A DNA stretch of 15,542 bases from Syntrophaceae bacterium UBA2188 (GTDB taxonomy: Bacteria > Desulfobacterota > BSN033 > UBA1163), in NCBI GenBank assembly GCA_002327985.1, contig DCVM01000076.1, forward strand, positions 1 through 15,542. Reading direction: 5' to 3'. Of this stretch, positions 7,688 to 14,274 are shown piece by piece. Below the pieces are notes generated by a model, which saw nothing but the letters and a program-made list of their open reading frames with translations, had not been told where the DNA came from and made no database searches. A program made the position numbers and the translations under genes. How positions within the stretch are numbered: position 1 is the first letter of the stretch; each line of letters opens with the position of its first letter.

Positions 7688-8848
7688 TCTTCTTAATGCC
7701 TCCACCACCTTCTCAGCGCCGTCCTTCATTCCAATGGCCACAGTGAAATTGAGGCCTGATTCATTGAGTATCCTTCTGCCCTCTTCCACATTTGTCCCTT
7801 CCAATCTCACCACGATAGGAATATTGACTTTCACCTCTCGAACAGCCTCGGTCACCCCCTTCGCAAGCGTATCGCAGCGGAGAATTCCTCCAAAAATATT
7901 GATGAATACCACCTTCACCCCAGGATCGGACATCAGGATCTTGAATCCGTTTTTAACCATTTCAACCGTTGCTCCACCTCCGACGTCAAGAAAGTTTGCA
8001 GGCTCTGCCCCCGCCACTTTAATAATGTCCATTGTCGCCATGGCAAGGCCTGCTCCATTTACCATGCAACCAACATTCCCATCCAATTTGATGTAATTCA
8101 AATTATACTTGGAGGCTTCCACCTCAAGAGGGGCCTCTTCATTGAGATCCCTGAGTGCAGCTATTTCCTTATGTCGGAAAAGACCATTATCATCTAAATT
8201 CATCTTGGCATCGAGGGCCATAAATTCCCCACCCTGGGTGAGAACAAGAGGATTAATTTCAGCCAGTAAACAATCCTTCTCACAAAACGCCTTATAGAGA
8301 CCAAAAATAACATTCCTCATCTTCCCCACCTGAGCCGGTTCGAGTCCAAGCCCATAACCGATTTTATTCGCATGGAAAGCTCTCAGCCCAGCGCTTGGCT
8401 CTACCCACTCTTTTATAATTTTCTCCGGAGACTCCGCTGCCACTTTCTCAATCTCCACTCCCCCCTCTCGACTGGCCATGATCACAGGACAAGCCTTTGA
8501 CCGATCGATGACGACTCCTAAATAGAGTTCCTCTTGAATCTCCATCCCTTCCTCAATCAGAACTTTCCGAACAAGCCGACCAGAGGGTCCGGTCTGATGG
8601 GTGACCAATGTCATTCCAATAATCTCCTTGGTAACCTTCTCCGCATCTTTAGGATGGTTTACAATTTTGACGCCTCCTCCTTTCCCTCTTCCACCCGCAT
8701 GGATCTGTGCTTTTACAACAATTCTTTTCTCTCCTATCCCTTCAGCGATTTTGAGTGCCTCTTCAGGAGTTTCAGCTACTCCTCCTTTTGGAACAGGAAC
8801 CCCATAGCTTTTCAGGATCTCTTTAGCCTGATATTCATGAATTTTCAT
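7682..8848 (-). CDS. sucC: succinyl-CoA synthetase (ADP-forming), beta subunit
   Basis: SucC is the nucleotide- and succinate-binding partner of SucD. The 388 aa protein has an ATP-grasp domain beginning MKIHEYQAKEILKSYGVPVP. It includes the glycine-rich KAQIHAGGRGKGGGVK loop (about 46-61), LAEINPLV and DAKMNLDDN for metal/nucleotide binding. The C-terminal CoA-ligase domain contains FLDVGGGA and NIFGGILRCD. Full family length. The start ATG follows GGAGGAGATG. It is first in the minus-strand block and has a -10 box about 36 bases upstream. Confidence 0.97.
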   Translation of the reverse strand: MKIHEYQAKEILKSYGVPVPKGGVAETPEEALKIAEGIGEKRIVVKAQIHAGGRGKGGGVKIVNHPKDAEKVTKEIIGMTLVTHQTGPSGRLVRKVLIEEGMEIQEELYLGVVIDRSKACPVIMASREGGVEIEKVAAESPEKIIKEWVEPSAGLRAFHANKIGYGLGLEPAQVGKMRNVIFGLYKAFCEKDCLLAEINPLVLTQGGEFMALDAKMNLDDNGLFRHKEIAALRDLNEEAPLEVEASKYNLNYIKLDGNVGCMVNGAGLAMATMDIIKVAGAEPANFLDVGGGATVEMVKNGFKILMSDPGVKVVFINIFGGILRCDTLAKGVTEAVREVKVNIPIVVRLEGTNVEEGRRILNESGLNFTVAIGMKDGAEKVVEALRRQ

Positions 8849-8883
8849 TCCATCTCCTCCCCCTCCAGAAATTAGGCGGCCTT

Positions 8884-8889
8884 ATTATA
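8884..8889 (-). promoter_or_regulatory. putative -10 box for sucCD
   Basis: A perfect TATAAT (8889-8884, minus strand) lies 35 bases before the sucC ATG, leaving a short leader with the GGAGGGGGAGGAG ribosome binding region. No convincing -35 is seen at 16-18 bases, so the promoter may need an activator. Confidence 0.45.
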
Positions 8890-9001
8890 ACGGATTTCAT
8901 TAACCTAAAAAAGGAAAAAATAATAAACGAATTCAAAGGAGTTTTAGGGGTACACTTCAATGTGCATATGTCATTATGAATTGGTCATCAGTGCTTTTTC
9001 G

Positions 9002-9031
9002 TTGACATACAACTTTTTTTATTAGTACATT
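9002..9031 (+). promoter_or_regulatory. putative promoter of the alkyl-sulfatase-like gene
   Basis: A perfect TTGACA (9002-9007) is followed 18 bases later by TACATT (9026-9031, four of six). The predicted start gives a leader of about 60 bases. That leader contains the direct repeat ACCCATATA/ACCCATATC and ends in TAGGAG seven bases before the ATG. The rest of 8890-9097 is AT-rich without a gene. Confidence 0.4.
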
Positions 9032-9097
9032 CAACCCATATAACCCATATCAAAATGAGTTTTTATCACTATCACTAATTCCGTGTAGGAGTTCGTT

Positions 9098-10891
9098 ATG
9101 CTTAAGAAAAATTTTATTGGTCTGATCGGCATCGTCGTCCTTGTGGTTGTGGTACTGGCCGGGATTTGGTTTTATTCGAGCCGAGCACTAAAGAAATCTT
9201 CTCCGCCGATACCGGTCGGCGCAAACAAGGCGCTGGCGGAGCACAGCAAAATATTCAAGAAGGGCGTGGAAAAGGTCGGGGGCAATATCTTTGTGGCCAT
9301 CGGTTACGGCATCGCCAATTCCATTATGATTGAGGGCGATGAGGGCGTGATCATTGTCGACACCATGACCACCATGGAAGAGGCCGCTGAAGTCCTAGCC
9401 GAATTCCGGAAGATAACCCCAAAACCAGTTAAGGCCATCATCTACACCCATTCCCATCCTGACCATGTCTTTGGCGCCGAGGCCTTTGTTGCCGTCGCCG
9501 GTCGGCCCGAGATCTACGCTCATGAAACCACCGAAAACCATGTCAAAAGGCTCTTTACCGATATCGGGCCGATCATCGGATCACGGTCCCTGCGGATGTA
9601 CGGCAATTTTCTCGCTCCCGGCCAGGTGCTTAACGTGGGTATCGGTCCCTTGGTGGGGATAAAGCCAGACAGCAAACTCGGCTTTGTCCGCCCTACCAGG
9701 ACCTTTTCCGAAACCCTTGAGGCGGAGGTGGCCGGCATCCCCTTCAAGCTGATCTATGCGCCCGGCGAGACGGACGACCAAATTGTGGTCTGGCTGCCCA
9801 AACAGAAGGCGCTGATACCTGCGGACAACTTCTACTGGGCCTTTCCCAATCTTTACACGATTCGAGGAACCACATTCCGCAACTTGAAGCAGTGGTACAA
9901 AAGTTTGGATAAGATGCGGGACTTGAACCCAGAATACTTGGTGCCCTGCCACACCCGTCCAATCGTCGGCGCTAAAAAGATACAGGAAATCCTCACCAAT
10001 TACCGGGACGCTATTCAGTATGTCCATGACCAGTCTATCCGGGGCATCAACGCCGGACTGACGCCGGATGAATTGGCCGAGCAGATCAAACTTCCGCCCC
10101 ATCTGGCCGAGGCGCCCTATCTGCAACCTTTCTACGGTAACGTATCCTGGTCGGTGCGGTCCATGTTTACGGGCAACCTTGGCTGGTTCGACGGCGATGC
10201 GGCCACCCTGCAGCCCCTGACCCGCAAAGAGCAGGCCCGCCTGGTAGCCAGGCTGGCCGGGGGAGAAAAGGAGCTGGTCCGGCATGCTAAGGAACTTCTG
10301 AAAAAGAAAGAGTTCCAGGCTGCCTTGGAGCTCACCGGCCATTTGATTCAATTGAATCCCGGGCATGCCGAGGCCAAAGAGATCCGGATCAAAGCCTTAT
10401 CGGCCCTGGGGGAAAGGGAAGAGAATCCCAACGCCCGGCATTATTATCTAACCGAGGCCCTGGAAATCCGGGATGGGTTTGTGTCTTTATCCAAGGCTAA
10501 GCCTTCTCCAGGGGCCTTAAAAGATATTCCCCTGCAGAGCTTTTTCGACTTGATGGCTGTGAACTTGGACCCGAAAGCCAGCGCCGAAGTTAACCAGGTA
10601 GTGGGGATGATCTTTTCCGACACCCAGGAAGCGTTCACTATTCATGTGCGCCATGGGGTGGCCGAAATCAGACCGCGGTTACTGCAAGACCTGGACTGCT
10701 TAAATCTCGATCTCATGGTTAGGGCGGATTCCAAGCTTTGGAAGGAAATGCTGGTCAAAATCCGCAACCCGCTGGTGACCCTGGCCGGCTTCAAATACAA
10801 GAAAGGCAACGCCATTGCCTTCGGAAAATTCCTGAAGCTCTTTGAACAGCCCAAGATGAAGCGGCCCTTTGAGCCGGTGGCGGGTTCTTAG
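9098..10891 (+). CDS. membrane-anchored alkyl-sulfatase-like metallo-beta-lactamase protein
   Basis: This 597 aa protein resembles SDS hydrolases (SdsA1/BDS1 type), which cleave alkyl sulfate esters. One hydrophobic helix at about 8-26 predicts export with an inner-membrane anchor. The metallo-beta-lactamase domain has ANSIMIEGDEGVIIVDTMTT and THSHPDH (His118, His120, Asp122, His123). A late ligand candidate is His285 in PCHTRP. RSMFTGNLGWFDGDAATLQP (about 345-370) marks the alkyl sulfatase dimerisation domain, and the last ~110 residues look like the SCP2-like C-terminal domain. Where the family usually has Glu ligands, PGETDDQ and PADN show Asp (about 226-227 and 243). The gene is visibly GC-richer than its neighbours and sits beside an insertion sequence, so transfer is likely. 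The substrate is unknown. Confidence 0.85.
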   Translation: MLKKNFIGLIGIVVLVVVVLAGIWFYSSRALKKSSPPIPVGANKALAEHSKIFKKGVEKVGGNIFVAIGYGIANSIMIEGDEGVIIVDTMTTMEEAAEVLAEFRKITPKPVKAIIYTHSHPDHVFGAEAFVAVAGRPEIYAHETTENHVKRLFTDIGPIIGSRSLRMYGNFLAPGQVLNVGIGPLVGIKPDSKLGFVRPTRTFSETLEAEVAGIPFKLIYAPGETDDQIVVWLPKQKALIPADNFYWAFPNLYTIRGTTFRNLKQWYKSLDKMRDLNPEYLVPCHTRPIVGAKKIQEILTNYRDAIQYVHDQSIRGINAGLTPDELAEQIKLPPHLAEAPYLQPFYGNVSWSVRSMFTGNLGWFDGDAATLQPLTRKEQARLVARLAGGEKELVRHAKELLKKKEFQAALELTGHLIQLNPGHAEAKEIRIKALSALGEREENPNARHYYLTEALEIRDGFVSLSKAKPSPGALKDIPLQSFFDLMAVNLDPKASAEVNQVVGMIFSDTQEAFTIHVRHGVAEIRPRLLQDLDCLNLDLMVRADSKLWKEMLVKIRNPLVTLAGFKYKKGNAIAFGKFLKLFEQPKMKRPFEPVAGS

Positions 10892-11105
10892 ATGGAGCAG
10901 GGGGCCAAGATAGAGCAGGATAGAGTAAGGGTCATTCGTAAAAAAGTTGGCCCTGTCGTGTTAACTTACTTTTTTCTACCACTTTTTTTGTTCCCCCTTT
11001 CTTCTCCTCTCTCCTTTCCTAAAATATTTTGGCGGCTAAGATAAATTGTTTCTTCCTGTACTCTGCCTTTTTAGATTTTGCCTTACAATACAACATTGCA
11101 AATAA

Positions 11106-11178
11106 GCGTCAATCCGAAGTTGTGATAAAGTTGACAAACATGTGAATTCACGGTGTTGATTCAATTTTGGATTGACGC
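11106..11178. repeat. 73 bp inverted repeat
   Basis: GCGTCAATCCGAAGTTG (11106-11122) and CAATTTTGGATTGACGC (11162-11178) pair at 15 of 17 positions, and the outer ten are perfect. Between them lie a TTGACA and a perfect palindrome GTGAATTCAC. It may be the remains of a mobile element end or an operator. No open frame is attached. Confidence 0.5.
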
Positions 11179-11316
11179 ATGAAGAACAGAGCCACTGCGC
11201 GAATAAAAAAGATTATCCTATGGGGTTTCAATCGGGGAACTTCCCTTACAAGTTGCCAAAACTTAGCAACGCAGGCAATTTAACACCAAATTGAACAGGT
11301 ATCAATGAAAAAAAAC

Positions 11317-11356
11317 GGTGCTTCGCACCAACCTTTGTTTTCTACCGCGCAGCGGT
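11317..11356. repeat. pair of 5 bp, 3-base-loop hairpins
   Basis: GGTGC TTC GCACC (11317-11329) and ACCGC GCA GCGGT (11344-11356) are two perfect 5 bp stems with three-base loops, separated by 14 bases in an otherwise AT-rich gap. A run of eight A's precedes the first. Their role is unknown. Confidence 0.5.
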
Positions 11357-11441
11357 TTAGTTCTTCTATCGGCAATCGTTAACTCTTAAAACATGCTTCG
11401 GTTGTAGATAATTAGATACCGTCGACAATCACAAACTAATG

Positions 11442-12780
11442 ACTAAACTCTTGCACTTTTTCTTGCGTGCATAAAAAGGCTGTTATCCTAAAATAGGCTA
11501 AAGAAAGCGCCAACTTATCTTAGCCCAGAAAGGAGAACAGCCCATGAGAATCCAAAATGCCAGACAAGAGATCCGGAACATATTATCCTTCTTCTCCGAA
11601 AGTTTTTCAAGACCTTCCTTTAAAATCTTCTCTTGCTTTATCATCGGTTTCATCCAGTTGGGTAAAGAAGTTCATACCTCTTCCATGGTCCAGTCTCTTG
11701 CTCATTCGTTTTTGCACCGATCGCTCTCGAGCTTTACTCGATTCCTGGGACAAAACCTTTGGGCCATGGAAGAGCTCACCCAGACCGCCCTTGATCAATT
11801 CTTTCAGACGTTGCGGATCGGTGTCCGGGATGTCCTGTTTCTTATCGTCGATGACACGCCTGTTCAAAAGACGGGCAAGAAGATTCCTGGCTGCGGTTGG
11901 CATAAGGATCATGCCCAAAATATGGCTAATGTCTTTGGCCACCAATGGGTTGTTTCGGCCCTGCTCTACAAAGAGTTTCTTTTGCCCTGCTGGGCCAAGC
12001 TCTATCACCCGAAAGGAGTGCGGGGTTGCGGTCCATTTGAGACCAAAATCGCCTTGGCTCAAAAGATCATCCGGACCCTTGCACTACCAATCCCTTGTAA
12101 ACTCTACATCTTGGCCGATAGCTGTTACTGGGCCAAAACCCTGGCTAAGGCCTGTCGAAGGTGTGGCTACCATATGATTTCGCAACTCAAATCCAATTCG
12201 GTCCTCTGGATTCATGGGAGAAAGACCAGCGTCAAAAGCCTGTTGAATCTGGCTTCTTCCTATCGAGAGGTTTCCCTGTTCGTGTATGGGAAAACCAAAA
12301 CCCTTCGCATTGCCAGGTTTATGGGAGACATTAAGGGCCTGGGGAAAGTGGCCGTCGTGGTGGTGAAAGAAAAACGTAAAAAACCCATTTACCTGGTCTG
12401 CACGAATATCCATTTAGCTGCCATCGATATCATCAAGTATTACGCCAAACGCTGGAAGATCGAACAGATGATCAAAGACCTCAAGCAACGCCTCGGATTC
12501 GGAGATTATCAGGTTCGAAATCTTCAGTCCATCGAGCGCCATGTGACTTTGGTCCTTCTGAGCTATTTTGTTTTAATCTTTCTCAAGATCCTTCAATACT
12601 TAAAGGATGAAAAGATGTGTCTCGATTTATCTATTCGATGGTTGGCCTTCCAGGGACGAAACAACATTTTGCTTGAGAAAATCAGCGTTACCCTAAATGC
12701 AATGAAAATCCGATTTAAACAAAATATTCTCGATACTTACCTCGAACAATTATGGGCATAAAAAAGTGCAAGAGTTTAGT
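11442..12780 (+). mobile_element. complete insertion sequence, IS4/IS701-like
   Basis: The element is bounded by perfect 20 bp inverted repeats, ACTAAACTCTTGCACTTTTT at 11442-11461 and its complement at 12761-12780. It holds one intact transposase gene, whose stop codon touches the right repeat. Total length is 1339 bp. A direct target repeat is not obvious: the left flank ends CTAATG and the right begins AATATAAATG. An untranslated stretch of about 80 bases separates the left repeat from the transposase start. Intact ends and frame suggest a recent or still active copy. Confidence 0.92.
11544..12761 (+). CDS. DDE transposase, IS4/IS701 superfamily
   Basis: This 405 aa transposase has the catalytic triad in typical surroundings: IVDDTPVQKTGKK (Asp103 or Asp104), LADSCYW (Asp192) and YAKRWKIEQMIKDLK. 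The last is the exact IS4 YREK signature, Y300-x2-R303-x3-E307-x6-K314. KxGKKIPGxGWHKDH after the first Asp resembles IS701-type enzymes, so the exact family between IS4 and IS701 is open. AGGAG lies eight bases before the ATG. No frameshift or internal stop is seen. Confidence 0.93.
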   Translation: MRIQNARQEIRNILSFFSESFSRPSFKIFSCFIIGFIQLGKEVHTSSMVQSLAHSFLHRSLSSFTRFLGQNLWAMEELTQTALDQFFQTLRIGVRDVLFLIVDDTPVQKTGKKIPGCGWHKDHAQNMANVFGHQWVVSALLYKEFLLPCWAKLYHPKGVRGCGPFETKIALAQKIIRTLALPIPCKLYILADSCYWAKTLAKACRRCGYHMISQLKSNSVLWIHGRKTSVKSLLNLASSYREVSLFVYGKTKTLRIARFMGDIKGLGKVAVVVVKEKRKKPIYLVCTNIHLAAIDIIKYYAKRWKIEQMIKDLKQRLGFGDYQVRNLQSIERHVTLVLLSYFVLIFLKILQYLKDEKMCLDLSIRWLAFQGRNNILLEKISVTLNAMKIRFKQNILDTYLEQLWA

Positions 12781-12827
12781 AATATAAATGCAATAAATCT
12801 CATCACATTCAACGGTATCGCCCCTCA

Positions 12828-12860
12828 CCCTTCCCTCTCCCCAGCGGGGAGAAGGAAGGG
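12828..12860. repeat. C-rich palindromic repeat, possible terminator
   Basis: CCCTTCCCTCTCCCC (12828-12842), loop AGC, and GGGGAGAAGGAAGGG (12846-12860) form a 15 bp stem with one mismatch. It lies between the insertion sequence and the 3' end of the minus-strand phosphodiesterase, so it could end transcription from either side, although no T-run follows. Its left arm (CACCCTTCCCTC...CCCCA.CGGG) recurs at 13987-14009, so it belongs to a dispersed repeat family. Confidence 0.75.
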
Positions 12861-12881
12861 GATTTCCAGAATATTTTGTTT

Positions 12882-13358
12882 CTAAATTTTGATGATCTCA
12901 CCTTCTATTTTTTCTCCGAGGTGGAGGACTCCGAGAGTGGGTTTATGGATAAAAGAGCGGGTGGGAGAACCCGGGTTGAAAAAATAAATGTTTTTAACCT
13001 GATGATGGGCCGGGATATGGGTGTGGCCATAAACAATGGCATCCACTTCATCAAATTGTCCTTGGATATGTGATTCGATCCCGAAGGGAGAGCCTCCCCC
13101 GTGGATCAGGCCAATCTTAAACCCTTTCAATTCAATGACCCTCTTTTGAGGAAATGCCCTTCGAACCTCTATAGAATCCATGTTCCCGCAAACCGCAATC
13201 AACTCTTTCTGGCTCGAAAGATATTCTGCAATGCTCCCGTCCACAAAATCCCCTGCATGAAAAATCTTTTCCACATCCTTGAAATGGTATTCAATCATAT
13301 TTTTAAATTCAGAGTGCGGCTCTTTTAAGTGTGTATCTGAAATGACGCCAATTTTCAT
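12882..13358 (-). CDS. YfcE/MJ0936-family phosphodiesterase
   Basis: This 158 aa calcineurin-like phosphoesterase has all the family's metal-site motifs: ISDTH (Asp8, His10), HAGD (Asp37), CGNMD (Asn59), LIHGG and YGHTH followed by NPGS. E. coli YfcE and Methanocaldococcus MJ0936 are manganese- or nickel-dependent phosphodiesterases on artificial substrates. The natural substrate here is unknown. GGAG lies before the ATG, and a good promoter is seen upstream. It faces the insertion sequence with a palindromic repeat between them. Confidence 0.92.
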   Translation of the reverse strand: MKIGVISDTHLKEPHSEFKNMIEYHFKDVEKIFHAGDFVDGSIAEYLSSQKELIAVCGNMDSIEVRRAFPQKRVIELKGFKIGLIHGGGSPFGIESHIQGQFDEVDAIVYGHTHIPAHHQVKNIYFFNPGSPTRSFIHKPTLGVLHLGEKIEGEIIKI

Positions 13359-13465
13359 TTGACCAACTCCACACGGTCATCCCCCCTATCCAAAAAAGTA
13401 AGGAGAAGATTAAAAAATGTCAAAAGAACAATTCGACATTTCATCATAAGGGATCCATCGGTCTT

Positions 13466-13494
13466 ATGTTATTTAAAAATGGATGGCCTGTCAA
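13466..13494 (-). promoter_or_regulatory. promoter of the YfcE-like gene
   Basis: A perfect TTGACA (13494-13489), 17 bases, and TAACAT (13471-13466) lie on the minus strand about 110 bases before the ATG. A second perfect TTGACA sits at 13423-13418, with only a weak TACTTT 17 bases on. The rest of 13359-13541 holds no gene. Confidence 0.55.
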
Positions 13495-13541
13495 TTTGAA
13501 GTTCTATCCCCTGATGGATTTTCTTTTCCATCCCGTTTGGT

Positions 13542-13547
13542 TATAAT
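13542..13547 (+). promoter_or_regulatory. -10 box seven bases before the gemA-like start
   Basis: A perfect TATAAT (13542-13547) is followed by only seven bases (GTAAGAA) before the ATG. Transcription would begin at or within a base or two of the start codon, giving a leaderless mRNA. No -35 match is clear. Confidence 0.45.
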
Positions 13548-13554
13548 GTAAGAA

Positions 13555-14043
13555 ATGCCTATTGGGAGAAAAAAGAAGGTACTTGTCCATATTGCCAAAG
13601 AGGGCCTCCATCTTGATGAGGAGTCCTATCGCCAGATTCTTAAAGGAGTTGCAGGAGTGGAAAGTTCAACCCAGTTGACCAAAGAAGGCTTCGAAAAGGT
13701 GATGAGACGTTTTCAAGAATTGGGATTTAAAGGTCTCCTTTCCCATCCCCAGCAACCCACACCCAAGGGTCGTCTTATCCCTTCGGACAGCCCTCAGGGA
13801 TTGGAATCCATTACGTCGAGCCAACAAGATTTCATTGCTTATCTTTTGGAAACATTAAACTGGGATGTAAATCATTACCATGCCTTTTGTCAACGGATCA
13901 TCAAAAAACCAACGGCCTTAACAAAGCGGGATGGACAAAAAATGATCATCGGTTTGATGGCCATATTAAGAAAAAAGACAAACCCCCACCCTTCCCTCCC
14001 CCACGGGAGACTGTGTCGTAATATGAAAAAACCGACTATCTGA
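13555..14043 (+). CDS. GemA-like regulator (phage Mu Gp16, DUF1018 family)
   Basis: This 162 aa protein matches the DUF1018 pattern of phage Mu GemA, reported as a regulator of host gene expression and supercoiling. VHIAKEGLHLDEESYRQILK is the hallmark N-terminal segment, followed by TKEGFEKVMRRFQELGFKG. A second part runs from TSSQQDFIAYLLETLNWDVNHYHAF to LTKRDGQKMIIGLMAI. No other phage gene is nearby, so it may be domesticated or a relic. The last ~22 codons (from about 13978) run into a C-rich repeat and then a palindromic element, so the present stop at 14041 is probably not the ancestral one. There is no ribosome binding site, and a -10 box sits seven bases upstream. Confidence 0.8.
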   Translation: MPIGRKKKVLVHIAKEGLHLDEESYRQILKGVAGVESSTQLTKEGFEKVMRRFQELGFKGLLSHPQQPTPKGRLIPSDSPQGLESITSSQQDFIAYLLETLNWDVNHYHAFCQRIIKKPTALTKRDGQKMIIGLMAILRKKTNPHPSLPHGRLCRNMKKPTI

Positions 14044-14234
14044 AAGGGGGAGGGGCGGTCGGGTAGAAAAGATTTAGAGCGGTAACCTTTGGCCGTTCGG
14101 ATTCAAGCGTGCCAAACATATGATAACATTTGATTTTATACAAACGACGATTTCCCATCACCTAAAAGACCCGCATTCTAAATCTTTGGAGCCTGACTGC
14201 CTCTTCCACTTTGCCTGCTATTACGACACAGTCT
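14008..14234. mobile_element. MITE-like 227 bp palindromic element
   Basis: The ends AGACTGTGTCGTAATA (14008-14023) and its complement (14219-14234) match at all 16 bases. Inside, GGGGCGGTCGGG (14052-14063) pairs with CCTGACTGCCTC (14192-14203) using three G-U wobbles. AAAGATTTAGA (14068-14078) pairs perfectly with TCTAAATCTTT (14177-14187), then GCGG with CCGC. An inner loop of about 88 bases has no gene. The C-rich flanks are partly complementary too, so the true ends could lie further out. It codes for nothing and would depend on a transposase supplied elsewhere. Confidence 0.7.
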
Positions 14235-14274
14235 TGGGGTGGGGAGGCAAAGAGGGAGGGGGAAGGAGACGCTC

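Larger units (their letters stand above)
10892..11441. other. 550-base gap without a gene
   Basis: No convincing gene is seen between the alkyl-sulfatase-like gene and the insertion sequence. It holds a weak A/T stem (AAAAAAGT at 10940-10947, ACTTTTTT at 10968-10975) that might end the upstream transcript, then a pyrimidine-rich stretch to about 11020. The inverted repeat and two mini-hairpins listed separately follow. A 34-codon frame from the ATG at 11179 has no ribosome binding site and is not called. Confidence 0.6.

Noticed and set aside
9581..10366. 261-codon open frame on the minus strand
   Set aside because: It lies wholly antisense to the alkyl-sulfatase-like gene, whose domains and ribosome binding site are clear. 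It is a shadow frame of GC-rich coding sequence.
11179..11283. 34-codon frame from ATG
   Set aside because: It has no ribosome binding site and no recognisable motif, and its start lies at the end of an inverted repeat.
11281..11400. Integron attC-like site, suggested by the GCTTCGC hairpin
   Set aside because: No GTTRRRY and RYYYAAC core sites or matching outer arms could be found.
11557..12177. 206-codon open frame inside the transposase
   Set aside because: It is an alternative frame of the transposase gene with a composition unlike a real protein. The catalytic motifs lie in the main frame.
11442..12780. Target site duplication around the insertion sequence
   Set aside because: Flanks were compared at 4-12 bases and no exact direct repeat was found; TAATGA and TAATAT are only similar.
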